This document shows positions 23,926-33,325 of a stretch of DNA of 33,572 bases, piece by piece; the first letter of the stretch is position 1, and every line of letters starts with the position of its first letter. Source of the stretch: Chryseobacterium gleum. Its GTDB lineage: Bacteria; Bacteroidota; Bacteroidia; Flavobacteriales_D; UBA2798. The stretch spans positions 1 through 33,572 of the forward strand of contig CAMBFX010000013.1 in NCBI GenBank assembly GCA_945865695.1, written 5' to 3'. Under the pieces are notes generated by a model. The model was not told where the DNA came from. It saw only the letters and a program-made list of their open reading frames with translations, and ran no database searches. Position numbers and translations under genes: made by a program.

Positions 23926-26900
23926 TTACTCCACCATAAAACCAATTGCTGGTCCTCCGCTTGAAAGTGTTGTAATGGTTAAATCTTTAACTCCCTTCTC
24001 TCCCTTAAACTTCTTTTTGTCGTCTTTTGTTTCGGTGATTATATTATTAAATTGAGAATCTGAGGAATATGTGCTCAATAATCCATTAATGTATTTGAAA
24101 TAATAGTAAGCACTTTCTGGAGCAGTGCCATCTAACCAAATAGCCAATTGAATTTGATCACCTGTTTTACGTTTTAAAATACGTATTTTAACATTTACGA
24201 TTTTTAAGACTTGTTCATCATAAATATTACAAATTCCAGCTTTTCCATTGGCTTCCCATCCTTGCTCTTCCCCTTTTTCGGTAATGAAAGTACCCCATTT
24301 AAAATTCACGTCAGTTAATACCATTGAATTTTTTATTTTAACAGGAAAGTCTTTAATTTTTCCTTTATAAAGTAATTCTTCCATCATTTTATTCGTTTCG
24401 TCAAGAGAGGTCATTTCTCTTAAACCTTGAACCATATCTGAACCAGAAGTTTCTAACGGCATTAAGTCTGGAAATTTATTTATTTTCTCCACCATTTTTT
24501 TCATTGCGCCTTCAATGAATGGCAATTCAATTTGAACAGCGGCTTTAAATTGAGTGGAATTTTTAGCTAAATCAGTTGTAATATTTCCAACAGAAGTTAC
24601 TTTCACTAGGTCAAGATTCATTCCTAAATTCATTTTTCCATTTCCACTCAATTCACATTTGTCTTTGCTTAATGTGAGCATATTTCCAGGAAGAGAATTT
24701 TCTGAGAATTTTTCTTTCGTACCAATTTTATATTGTTTGCTGGTTTTGTCATACATCAAAATTCCAGAAGCTTTGATAACCTCGGTATGTTCTTTATTAA
24801 TTTTCTCTGAGAAGAAAGTGGGATAAAGTGAAACAGAATCTGTGTTTACAATCAAACCTGCCGTTAAAATTTTCTTCTCGCTACCTGAAATCTCAAGATC
24901 AACAGGAATTTCAATATTAAGTGGGTCTACAACACCTTTAAAGTTGAACCAATCAGTTACGAAACCATTACAATTAGAAACAATTTTAGTTGAACCATCA
25001 AAATTTAAACCTACATCAATCGCTTTTAGTGCAATTTTTCCTTTGTAATAAAAATTTGAACTAAGCATAAAATTCATCTCTTCTTTCACTTCTCCTATGG
25101 CATAAGTTTGAAAAGCGGTATCAACGGTGATATTTGCAAAATGAAAACTTGATTCTTTTTTGTCTTCATCAAGATAAAGATAATCACCAGAGGCAGTATA
25201 TTTTTTACGTGTATTAACTATAACATTTGCATTAAAAATTCGATGGTATTTAGTTACAGAGTTGGCTATTATTTGTGAATTTTTAAATTCATCCATTTTT
25301 GCATTTTTTCGAATTATTACTTTCTGGCTATCTGGTAAAATTCTAGCATCTGCAACATCTAAATAAGTTACTTTATCGGCATAAATTACTACCTTTTTCA
25401 TATCATATCTTGCTTTTGGAGCCATAAAATTCAAAGAATCTTGATCAGGATGGATAGAGAAAAAATTAGATCCAGCCAAATCCAAATCAGTGTCGATGTT
25501 TAAGCTTTTTCGATCAGATTCGAACGTTAAATCTTCGCGATCCATCCACCATTTGAATCTATCCATAAAACACACATACTTTATTTCCTCAAAAATCAAA
25601 GGCTCTGCTTTTCCATTGGAAGCAAATTCACCATATCGCTTATCGAAATCCACATGAGCTTTTACGTTTTCTGTTTTCAAAGCTATAGACGATTCATCAA
25701 AATTTTTGAGTCTAAAACTAGCCGTATCCGAATCAATTGCTCGTGCAGTTAAAATAAATTTTTTCGCTCCTAATTCAGCCGCATTAAAATAAATTCTGCC
25801 GCGAGCAGTCATACCGGATTCGCGCAATGTAACTGTTCCTTTCATTTTCACTTTTTCGATACTGTCATAAAGCATCAATGGTTTTTCGAGCGATTTGGCA
25901 GTAAACAATTTTTCTTTTGGAGCATATTTTACAAAACAATTTTCGCCATTCACAATTGGCACATTCATTCCTTGTGTGGTATGTGTATTGATATATTTCT
26001 TAGCCACTCCATTGGTTGAATCAGGAAAGAACGTAAAAGCATCAGACTCTGCTGAAGAAGTTAAAAAGGAAATTTTACCATCTCCCTGCAATCCCTTGCC
26101 CGATAATCGAATTTCGTTTTTAAAAACACCTTTATCCGCATAAATTTTTGCACCTGCATCGCCGGCTTTTCTGGTAAATCCAAGTGAATAATCTGGCATC
26201 ACTTTCAGTGATTCCTTCATCATAGGAAAAATTCCAGCAGAATGAAACTCACCATTAAATCGAAGTGATTTATTTTTAAAATTATCCAAACTATCTAAAG
26301 TAAATTTCTCATTTTTAAAATAGAATTTGGTACTGTCATAAACCCCACGATAGATTTTATTAAAAAACACATAACTTTCTTTATTGCATTCAAATATTGG
26401 ATACTTTGCAAATCCTCTTTTACTTCCTGCTTTATTATCTTTACCATCAATAGTAATGGTTCCTTTAACTCCAACTATTACTGAACTAAGTCTAATTTGA
26501 TTTCCTCTTCCTGTTAATGGCCAAACTCGAATTCTCATTGAGTCACAATCCACCACATTCAATTTAAATTCAGCATAATCAAACGAGAAATTCTTTCCAA
26601 AATATTCTGTAGCTCCCGCATTAATAATTCCGTCAAAAACAAAACTTCTATTTTTCTTTACCACAATTTTTTCTTCTCGTGGATAAACTTTTACAAATTG
26701 GGTATCACTTAAAGTCACTTTTTTTACTCCATCAATAGTTAAGTCATAACTTAACAAATTAATACTTGCATTTATTCCTGATTTCTTAGAATCGAAAATG
26801 ATAACATCAAAGTCATTATTTCGTCCAGCAGCTTTTATATAATCAAACATCTTTTTCTTTAAAAACACTTTTTCTTGGTCTGTATCACAGTCAAGCAATC

Positions 26901-28368
26901 CAAATTCAGCCAATTTAAATATGGTAGGAAGCACCATATCTTTTGTTCCACCTAATGCACTACAAACATCATATAGATTTAAAACCATGGTATCCTTTTT
27001 CAAGTACAATTGTTCAATCGCTAAAGCGGGATGATAAGAATCCATTCCCATCATTTGTTGGTACCTCACAATAGAAAAGTAATTTGCTGATTCGAAATAA
27101 GCTTCTGACGCTTGACCTTTATCTATGGTTGGACCCATATTTAAATCTTGAGTTCCCATTTTCCAACTCATGGTTTCGAACTTCATATCCAATTGATGAT
27201 AGGAATCATAATAGGGCGCCTGAGCGGTTCCTTGGCCCACTCTATTCAATGATACACCCCGAGTAATATTATCATATTTAAAATCTAAACCAGGATGTGA
27301 AATGGAATCTTTATCCATAAAAATGACTATTCTAGTTTTTTCCGAGGTAATTTTATCTGGTTTAATAATGAAATTAGTAGAGAAACCTTTCATCAATTTT
27401 TTACCATCCTTATAAAAAATTAAACTAGCTGGAAACTCAGGTGAACCTGTTCCAAATAAACTTGCGCCATCTAATGCAAATCCACCTTCGTAATCAATTT
27501 CCGGAAATACCTCTTTAATAAATAATCGTTTACTATAGGATTGAAATTTAGGATAGGTATGTCCGATAGTTTTACTTACGTTAACCAATTTATCACTAAC
27601 ACGCCCTTCTAAGGGTTTTTCAAAAAATTCAGTATACATAAAGCTTGAGTCGGCATCAAATCCTGCTGTTTTTAAATTGAGTCGATACTTTTTTAATTCT
27701 GCATAAGTTGTGGTTTTATCTAATCCTGTTCTTTCCCAAGTAACTGTTCCTTTATTACCTTGCCAAGTATCGAGTAAGGGTTTCAAAACTCCCGAAGTTT
27801 TAGCTATTAAAGAGCTATCGTTTTTTATAGAAACTACGCATAAGTCAGCTAGGGCAAAAGTAATAACAGGTGTTTTTTCATAAGAAAATTTGTAATCACG
27901 AGAGGTAATTCTCCATTTGATATTTACATTTTCAAAAACTACACCAGTATTAAATAATCCATCGGTAACTTTTAAAAATTCATCATATTTCTTTTTGTCG
28001 ACGCCTCCAAAAATTTTATCTATCACCTCATGGTATTGCGCAAATGCGGCTTGAGGATGTTTGTTTTTGAAAAAACCATGTATACCATGAATATAATTAT
28101 AATATTCCGGAAAAGCCTTAGCTCCTTTTGTTACTAATGAATTCGAGTAAGTATAAATGGTTTGTTTATCTGAATCTGGAATAGAATTCCAAACAGGTGT
28201 AAAATCTTTGATAAAATCTTTTGCTAATTTACGATCACCACCTTTTGTTAAAAATGACTCTACATCTTCTAGAAATTTTATTGGATCTGATTTAAACTCT
28301 TGTGCATTTAAACTTTTACCCAACAAAAATATTGCGGCAACAATTATTGCCTTAATTCCATTTTTCAT
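23926..28368 (-). CDS. Large secreted beta-rich protein of unknown function (1480 aa)
   Basis: It has a signal peptide (about 1-22, ending L-N-A-Q). Residues about 25-125 look helical. The remainder appears to be a very long series of beta strands with alternating hydrophobic/polar residues and recurrent I-D-G, A-D-K-V and S-G-x-G turns. A stretch near 985-1070 (e.g. KVVIYADKVTYLDVADARI, then QIIANSVTKYHRI and TASGDYLYLDE) is reminiscent of OstA/LptA-like jellyroll repeats, but this is only a pattern impression. The C-terminus (ITTLSSGGPAIGFMVE) is hydrophobic. No catalytic motif is seen. Conserved large hypothetical proteins of this kind occur in Bacteroidota as far as I recall. It starts 10 bases after prmA ends, so it is co-transcribed with tpiA-prmA. 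Confidence 0.88.
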   Translation of the reverse strand: MKNGIKAIIVAAIFLLGKSLNAQEFKSDPIKFLEDVESFLTKGGDRKLAKDFIKDFTPVWNSIPDSDKQTIYTYSNSLVTKGAKAFPEYYNYIHGIHGFFKNKHPQAAFAQYHEVIDKIFGGVDKKKYDEFLKVTDGLFNTGVVFENVNIKWRITSRDYKFSYEKTPVITFALADLCVVSIKNDSSLIAKTSGVLKPLLDTWQGNKGTVTWERTGLDKTTTYAELKKYRLNLKTAGFDADSSFMYTEFFEKPLEGRVSDKLVNVSKTIGHTYPKFQSYSKRLFIKEVFPEIDYEGGFALDGASLFGTGSPEFPASLIFYKDGKKLMKGFSTNFIIKPDKITSEKTRIVIFMDKDSISHPGLDFKYDNITRGVSLNRVGQGTAQAPYYDSYHQLDMKFETMSWKMGTQDLNMGPTIDKGQASEAYFESANYFSIVRYQQMMGMDSYHPALAIEQLYLKKDTMVLNLYDVCSALGGTKDMVLPTIFKLAEFGLLDCDTDQEKVFLKKKMFDYIKAAGRNNDFDVIIFDSKKSGINASINLLSYDLTIDGVKKVTLSDTQFVKVYPREEKIVVKKNRSFVFDGIINAGATEYFGKNFSFDYAEFKLNVVDCDSMRIRVWPLTGRGNQIRLSSVIVGVKGTITIDGKDNKAGSKRGFAKYPIFECNKESYVFFNKIYRGVYDSTKFYFKNEKFTLDSLDNFKNKSLRFNGEFHSAGIFPMMKESLKVMPDYSLGFTRKAGDAGAKIYADKGVFKNEIRLSGKGLQGDGKISFLTSSAESDAFTFFPDSTNGVAKKYINTHTTQGMNVPIVNGENCFVKYAPKEKLFTAKSLEKPLMLYDSIEKVKMKGTVTLRESGMTARGRIYFNAAELGAKKFILTARAIDSDTASFRLKNFDESSIALKTENVKAHVDFDKRYGEFASNGKAEPLIFEEIKYVCFMDRFKWWMDREDLTFESDRKSLNIDTDLDLAGSNFFSIHPDQDSLNFMAPKARYDMKKVVIYADKVTYLDVADARILPDSQKVIIRKNAKMDEFKNSQIIANSVTKYHRIFNANVIVNTRKKYTASGDYLYLDEDKKESSFHFANITVDTAFQTYAIGEVKEEMNFMLSSNFYYKGKIALKAIDVGLNFDGSTKIVSNCNGFVTDWFNFKGVVDPLNIEIPVDLEISGSEKKILTAGLIVNTDSVSLYPTFFSEKINKEHTEVIKASGILMYDKTSKQYKIGTKEKFSENSLPGNMLTLSKDKCELSGNGKMNLGMNLDLVKVTSVGNITTDLAKNSTQFKAAVQIELPFIEGAMKKMVEKINKFPDLMPLETSGSDMVQGLREMTSLDETNKMMEELLYKGKIKDFPVKIKNSMVLTDVNFKWGTFITEKGEEQGWEANGKAGICNIYDEQVLKIVNVKIRILKRKTGDQIQLAIWLDGTAPESAYYYFKYINGLLSTYSSDSQFNNIITETKDDKKKFKGEKGVKDLTITTLSSGGPAIGFMVE

Positions 28369-28378
28369 TATACATTTT

Positions 28379-29206
28379 TTACTTTGTGAAACGTGCTACC
28401 ATCCAATTGTTCTTTTCCATTTTACTAATGAATTTTAAGTCACAAGATTCAGCTGCCTTTTGCAACTGTGAAAGATCTGTTTCAAACACCCCGCTGAACA
28501 AGATGACTCCTCCTTTTTCAAGGCTTTGCGAATAAAACTTCATGTCGTGTAAAAGAACATTCAAATTGATGTTAGCTAAGATAATGTTAAACAAATGGCT
28601 TGCCAATAATTCGGCTCCCCCTTTTTCAACAGTGATGTTAATCGCTTTATTGAGAGAAATATTTTCAATCGTATTGAGATATGCCCATTCTTCTATATCA
28701 ATAGCTAAAATGTTGGATGCGGATAATTTAGAAGCCAAAATAGCCAAAATACCCGTTCCGCACCCCATATCTAAAACGCTTTTATTTTTGAAATCAATAT
28801 CAAAAAGCGACTTTGCCATTAACCAAGTAGTTTCATGATGACCCGTTCCAAATGACATTTGAGGCAATATAATTACCTCTAAAAGTTTTGGGTGAGAATC
28901 ATGAAATGGTGCACGTATATAACATTTATCATCTACTTCAATTGGATGAAAATTTGATTCCCATTCTGCATTCCAATTTTGGTCTGGATGATGAATAATT
29001 TCATAGGAGTTTTGAAACTCATTTTTCAAGGTTTCTAAAGCTATTTTTAATTTCTCTTCAGAAAACACGTGAGTTGGGATATAAGCACTTAATCCCTCTG
29101 ATTCATCTTCAAAATATTCGTAGGGTTCATTATCGAGCACATGATAAATCAATTCGCGCCCAGCAATAATTGGTGATATATTAATTTTTACTTGAGTATA
29201 TTTCAT
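28379..29206 (-). CDS. prmA: Ribosomal protein L11 methyltransferase
   Basis: A 275-aa SAM-dependent methyltransferase that modifies L11. The N-terminal substrate-recognition domain (about 1-100) is followed by the family motif MSFGTGHHETT (117-127), SAM motif I VLDMGCGTGILAILA (144-158), the acidic loop LAIDIEEWAY, and motif IV ILANINLNVLLHDM. Length is slightly shorter than the E. coli enzyme. It overlaps tpiA by 4 bases upstream and is followed 10 bases later by the 1480-aa gene. Confidence 0.95.
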   Translation of the reverse strand: MKYTQVKINISPIIAGRELIYHVLDNEPYEYFEDESEGLSAYIPTHVFSEEKLKIALETLKNEFQNSYEIIHHPDQNWNAEWESNFHPIEVDDKCYIRAPFHDSHPKLLEVIILPQMSFGTGHHETTWLMAKSLFDIDFKNKSVLDMGCGTGILAILASKLSASNILAIDIEEWAYLNTIENISLNKAINITVEKGGAELLASHLFNIILANINLNVLLHDMKFYSQSLEKGGVILFSGVFETDLSQLQKAAESCDLKFISKMEKNNWMVARFTK

Positions 29207-29964
29207 GAAATAGAAGCAATAATTTTAGAAAAAGAATCCGCATCTAAAGAAGCACCACCAATTAATCCTCCATCCACATCTTTACAAGAAAATATTTCTT
29301 TTGCATTGGAAGTATTACAACTTCCTCCATATACTATGGAAATATCTTTAGCCTTTTTTCCTAATATTTCTTGAATATTTTTACGAATAAAGGAATGCAT
29401 TTCTTGAGCTTGAGCGGATGTAGCGGTTACACCAGTACCAATGGCCCAAACAGGTTCATAAGCAATAGCAATAGAATTGATATACTTTTTGTCGATTCCA
29501 CCTAAAGCAATGGACAATTGTTCCGCCACTTTACTATTTTGTTGATTTTTCTTACGACAAGCTAAATCTTCGCCAACACACAACATCATTTTTAATCCTG
29601 ATTCCAAAACTGCACTTACTTTTTTAGCAATCATTTCATCTGTTTCACCAAATAAAATTCTACGTTCTGAATGTCCACATAAAATCCATTTTGCACCAGC
29701 TGACTTAATCATATCAACAGAAATTTCACCTGTGAAAGCACCCGAGTTTTCGAAGTAACAATTTTGAGCACCTACACAAATTTTGGTTGATTTTTTAAAT
29801 TCTGCAGAGGCTTTTGACAGATAAATTGAATTGGTAAAAAGTACCACCTCCGCCTTGGTTTTTATTTTTGAACTATTTTTTTTGAGTTGTGTAGTAAGTT
29901 TATTCGCTTGAATGAGATTCAAGTTCATTTTCCAATTTGCGGCAACAATTTTATTTCTACTCAT
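29203..29964 (-). CDS. tpiA: Triosephosphate isomerase
   Basis: A 253-aa glycolytic enzyme interconverting dihydroxyacetone phosphate and glyceraldehyde-3-phosphate. Catalytic residues are K12 (AANWKMN), H98 (CGHSERR) and E170 (AYEPVWAIGTG), with the phosphate-binding YGGSC and GLIGGASLD loops near the C-terminus. Full length and normal for the family. It is separated from the permease gene by one base and overlaps prmA by 4 bases, so it is embedded in the operon. Confidence 0.98.
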   Translation of the reverse strand: MSRNKIVAANWKMNLNLIQANKLTTQLKKNSSKIKTKAEVVLFTNSIYLSKASAEFKKSTKICVGAQNCYFENSGAFTGEISVDMIKSAGAKWILCGHSERRILFGETDEMIAKKVSAVLESGLKMMLCVGEDLACRKKNQQNSKVAEQLSIALGGIDKKYINSIAIAYEPVWAIGTGVTATSAQAQEMHSFIRKNIQEILGKKAKDISIVYGGSCNTSNAKEIFSCKDVDGGLIGGASLDADSFSKIIASIS

Positions 29965-29965
29965 G

Positions 29966-31330
29966 CTATTTTACTCTTATTCGTGGATCGAGAATTCCAT
30001 ATACAATATCAACAATAATATTAATCAAAACAAACATCGTTGAAATAATTAAAACACTTCCTACTACAACTGGAAAATCTTCATCAATAACTGCATCAAA
30101 AACTTTTTTACCTATTCCATTCCAATCAAAAACATTCTCAATAAAAACAGCACCAGCCAACAAGGATGCAAACCAACCAGAAATGGCTGTTACCACTGGA
30201 TTCATAGCATTTTTCATTGCGTGGCGCCAAATCACTTTTGTTTCCGACAAACCTTTTGCGCGAGCGGTTCGAACATAATCTTGTGATAAAACATCTAAAA
30301 GAGAACTTCGAGTTAATTGCATAATGATGGCGAGTGGGCGTATTCCTAATGTTATAGCAGGAAGAATTAAATTTCTCCAATGAGTTTCATCTTCTCCGGT
30401 CATTTCATTGGGCATGGACCATGATCCAGACATTTCTAAATCCGTTCCTGGGAATTGCAAATACGATTCAATCAATGGAATCATTTCATAACCTTTCAAT
30501 CCATTAATCATTACACCTAAAAACCAAACAGCCATTCCAATTCCGAAAAATTTGACTGATTGTTCTATGACATAACCGAATGAAAAATTACTGAAATAAT
30601 ACTTAAAGCCTCGTTGCTTTTGCATCACCAATCCGGCAAATAAATCACGATTTTTTCGGAATGAATTAAATACAACACCAATAAAAAGTCCTGCAGCTAG
30701 CGCAATAAAAGGCAATTTTGGAAACCAAGTAACCTCATACCACACCCAACCTCCAATCCAAGAAATAATGAGCGCCATAAAAAATGAAGGTGCCGACATT
30801 CCAATCACGGCAATAATCAAAGTGAAATTATCAAAGAAGCTACCTTTTTTGATGGCAGCCACCACGCCCAATAAAATTCCAAAAATGGTTGCAATTCCCA
30901 TGGCAGTAATTGCTAAAATCATGGTTGCTGGAAGAGCTTCGTAAATAATATCCGAAACTTTCTTTTTCGTTCGATATGATTTTCGGAAGTGAGGAGATTT
31001 GATTACTAATACACGATCATCACTCACATTCATTACTTCAGAATAGGAATATTTAGCGGTATCCAAATAAAGATGGCTTTCCGTATTATTTTTATCGTGA
31101 ATGGAAATGGGAGAAAGATCATTGAGATAAAGTAAATACCTTTTGTAAAGCGGTAAGTCTAATCCCAAATCTGTACGAATAGTTTTAAGAATATCCTCAT
31201 TCACCATTTGCCCGCTTAGCATTCGCGCAGGATCACCTGGTTTGATATGAAACAAAAAGAAAATAACAGTTATCGCCCCAAATAATACGAGAAAACCATA
31301 CATTAATTTCTTTATGATATATCTAATCAT
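29966..31330 (-). CDS. ABC transporter permease, DppB/OppB type, enlarged
   Basis: A 454-aa inner-membrane permease for peptide-type ABC importers. It has the DppB start (MIRYIIKKLMYGFLVLFGAITVIFFLFHIKPGDPA) and the C-terminal EAA region DYVRTARAKGLSETKVIWRHAMKNA followed by DPRIRV. Normal DppB proteins are about 310-340 aa. Here there is extra sequence after the first segment (about 60 residues with ISIHDKN) and a further insertion before HWRNLILPAITLG that carries additional hydrophobic segments (about 230-340). No second permease or ATPase gene is adjacent. It abuts the BT_3928 gene with no spacer and precedes tpiA by one base. Cognate binding protein may be the one at 11668-13377. Confidence 0.92.
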   Translation of the reverse strand: MIRYIIKKLMYGFLVLFGAITVIFFLFHIKPGDPARMLSGQMVNEDILKTIRTDLGLDLPLYKRYLLYLNDLSPISIHDKNNTESHLYLDTAKYSYSEVMNVSDDRVLVIKSPHFRKSYRTKKKVSDIIYEALPATMILAITAMGIATIFGILLGVVAAIKKGSFFDNFTLIIAVIGMSAPSFFMALIISWIGGWVWYEVTWFPKLPFIALAAGLFIGVVFNSFRKNRDLFAGLVMQKQRGFKYYFSNFSFGYVIEQSVKFFGIGMAVWFLGVMINGLKGYEMIPLIESYLQFPGTDLEMSGSWSMPNEMTGEDETHWRNLILPAITLGIRPLAIIMQLTRSSLLDVLSQDYVRTARAKGLSETKVIWRHAMKNAMNPVVTAISGWFASLLAGAVFIENVFDWNGIGKKVFDAVIDEDFPVVVGSVLIISTMFVLINIIVDIVYGILDPRIRVK

Positions 31331-33217
31331 TTATTTTAGATAATCATTTTTTACATCTTCATAAACTGGGAAAGAAGCTGCTGGCCACATATCCATCACT
31401 TCCGCTTTTTGAATTAACAATAAACCTGGATTAGATCGAATAATTGTTTTCTGAACCTTTTCATCCGCCGTATAAAACTTAAATGAAGGTTTCAATTGTT
31501 TGATTACTGAATCTTGAATTTTAGCACTTGATGCTGTTAGGCAAATAAATAAAATTCCATCTTTCTTAGCGGCTTCTGCAATTTCATTTGCTTGCGCCAT
31601 TGCATTAGCATCGGCATGCTTTAAATCATATGCTACCATGATAAATACACTTTCCATTTTCAAAACAGAATAAGTAATATCCAAACCAGTAGAAATTTCT
31701 GTAATAGAGAAATCTTTTGCTGGTGCATCTACACCTTCTTTTATAACTTCATTTCTTGAACTCACATAATCATAATTCTGATCCCAGTTCTCTGGCCAAT
31801 GATCAAATTCTTTTTCTTCACCTGTTTTTTTATCTTTCAAAGTATAATAAAACTTAAGTTCAGGCTGAATGCTTGTTCTTTGTTCAATCAAATTATTGCC
31901 AATTGCATAAGGACGGAAATCTTTTATAGGCAAATACCATAGGCAATAAATGGTAAACCCTAAACAAAGAATAAATAAACCAATGGCATTGGTCCACTCT
32001 GCACCAATTTTTTTAATCGGATATTTTTTGAGGAACCAATAAATTACAATAGCAACGAATGTAAAATAAAATGGGAACATCCAATCAAATAAGCCGCCAC
32101 TGAAAAGTGCAATGATGAGAAGAGAAACGGGAAGTATGGAAATATCTTCCTTAACTTCATTCAATTTTATTTCACCCGCATGAAGCAACAATATGATGAC
32201 AAAAAACAATAAGCAAATATCCTTGTAAAACGATTCCCAAGGAGTGAGTGATCTTCCCACAGAACCTTTCATGGCATCACCAAAACATCCGCAATCATCC
32301 ACACAAGTTCTTGTCCATTCACCCAATTTAATTTCTTCATTTGCTTTAAGTTCATCAATCTTGGCAACTTTCCCTCTAATTTCCTTTATAACCACTAATT
32401 CTTCCGCTGAAAAATTATCATCCGTATCCCCAATATATTCATAATAACCTTCATAATCTTTGGCAATTTTCTCTAATTGAGGGCTGTATTTTTCATTAAT
32501 TTTTGTCGAGCCTTCCATGTGTTTTTCACCGAATGATTTTTGGTCGTCCATACAGGTAGCTGTAAACCAAGTTAGCCAAGCAAAAAACAAAGCCATAGAA
32601 AGTAAAGTCCAAGCCGTTAATTTAGCCTTTCCTCCAATGAGAACTGCCAAACCTAACAATACTTCAATAGCCGAAATAAAAATGGCTAGAAAAAGTGACC
32701 AATCATAAAATAATGTCCAAAATGCAGGGCCTAAAGAAGAACTTCCTAAAGCGGTTTCTGTAAAATAATCTTCGAGTTTATAGGAGAATCCAAGTGGATC
32801 GTTTGCTTTTATTAATCCAGAAACAATGAAAAGTGAGCCAACAAAAACTCTAGCAATAAAAATAACCGATTTTTTATGATCTAGTATTTGTGGTTTAACC
32901 AAAGTAATTATCGCTATAATTATGAACGCCCAAGGAAAATAGAATGCCGCTCCCAAATCTTTTGTTAAAACAAGATAAGCCGGAAATAAAACCGAAAAAG
33001 CTAAAATCCCCCTTGTTGCCCAATGAATAATTTTGTTTTCAGAATTAGTGACGACTAAAAATCCACCCAAGCTCATGGCAGAAAGTGTGAACATCCAATA
33101 AATATTGAATTCATCGACCGGTGTAGGGTCGTTAGATGCGCTACTTATAAAATAAAATGAAAGCAAAATGTAAATCGCTCCCATTAATTGACTGATAAAA
33201 CCTAACTTTTTACTCAT
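31331..33217 (-). CDS. BT_3928 family membrane protein (DoxX/MauE-like) with C-terminal soluble domain
   Basis: A 628-aa protein with multiple membrane segments. Residues about 118-220 match the DoxX/MauE-like part of the BT_3928 family (RVFVGSLFIVSGLIKANDPLG with K137, later YDWSLFLAIFISAIEVLLG). A Cys-rich loop, C305-x3-C309-x-C311 in TRTCVDDCGCFGDA, and C222 suggest a thiol redox role as in MauE-like proteins. More membrane segments follow (about 330-435). The C-terminal soluble part (about 480-628) has a thioredoxin-like look (DYVSSRNEVIKEGVDAPAKDF, VFIMVAYDLKHAD) but no C-x-x-C. Function is unproven. The order DUF1599-BT_3928-tpiA is recurrent in Bacteroidota as far as I recall. Confidence 0.92.
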   Translation of the reverse strand: MSKKLGFISQLMGAIYILLSFYFISSASNDPTPVDEFNIYWMFTLSAMSLGGFLVVTNSENKIIHWATRGILAFSVLFPAYLVLTKDLGAAFYFPWAFIIIAIITLVKPQILDHKKSVIFIARVFVGSLFIVSGLIKANDPLGFSYKLEDYFTETALGSSSLGPAFWTLFYDWSLFLAIFISAIEVLLGLAVLIGGKAKLTAWTLLSMALFFAWLTWFTATCMDDQKSFGEKHMEGSTKINEKYSPQLEKIAKDYEGYYEYIGDTDDNFSAEELVVIKEIRGKVAKIDELKANEEIKLGEWTRTCVDDCGCFGDAMKGSVGRSLTPWESFYKDICLLFFVIILLLHAGEIKLNEVKEDISILPVSLLIIALFSGGLFDWMFPFYFTFVAIVIYWFLKKYPIKKIGAEWTNAIGLFILCLGFTIYCLWYLPIKDFRPYAIGNNLIEQRTSIQPELKFYYTLKDKKTGEEKEFDHWPENWDQNYDYVSSRNEVIKEGVDAPAKDFSITEISTGLDITYSVLKMESVFIMVAYDLKHADANAMAQANEIAEAAKKDGILFICLTASSAKIQDSVIKQLKPSFKFYTADEKVQKTIIRSNPGLLLIQKAEVMDMWPAASFPVYEDVKNDYLK

Positions 33218-33300
33218 ATAATTTCTTATTTTTTGAATTTGTGAGCGCTATCGCGGTTCATATTAAATATATTTTTTTAGAAAGTTATTTTACAAATTCC

Positions 33301-33324
33301 GTTCTGCTATGAATTTAACAGAAC
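33301..33324 (-). terminator. Hairpin after the DUF1599 gene, weak terminator candidate
   Basis: GTTCTG (33301-33306) pairs with CAGAAC (33319-33324) around a 12-nt loop, directly downstream of the DUF1599 stop on the - strand. There is no strong T-run after it, so transcription probably continues into the BT_3928 gene. Confidence 0.25.
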
Positions 33325-33325
33325 A

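Noticed and set aside
24554-28438. Plus-strand open frames opposite the 1480-aa gene
   Set aside because: Short, without promoter or family match, and antisense to a long continuous gene with a signal peptide.
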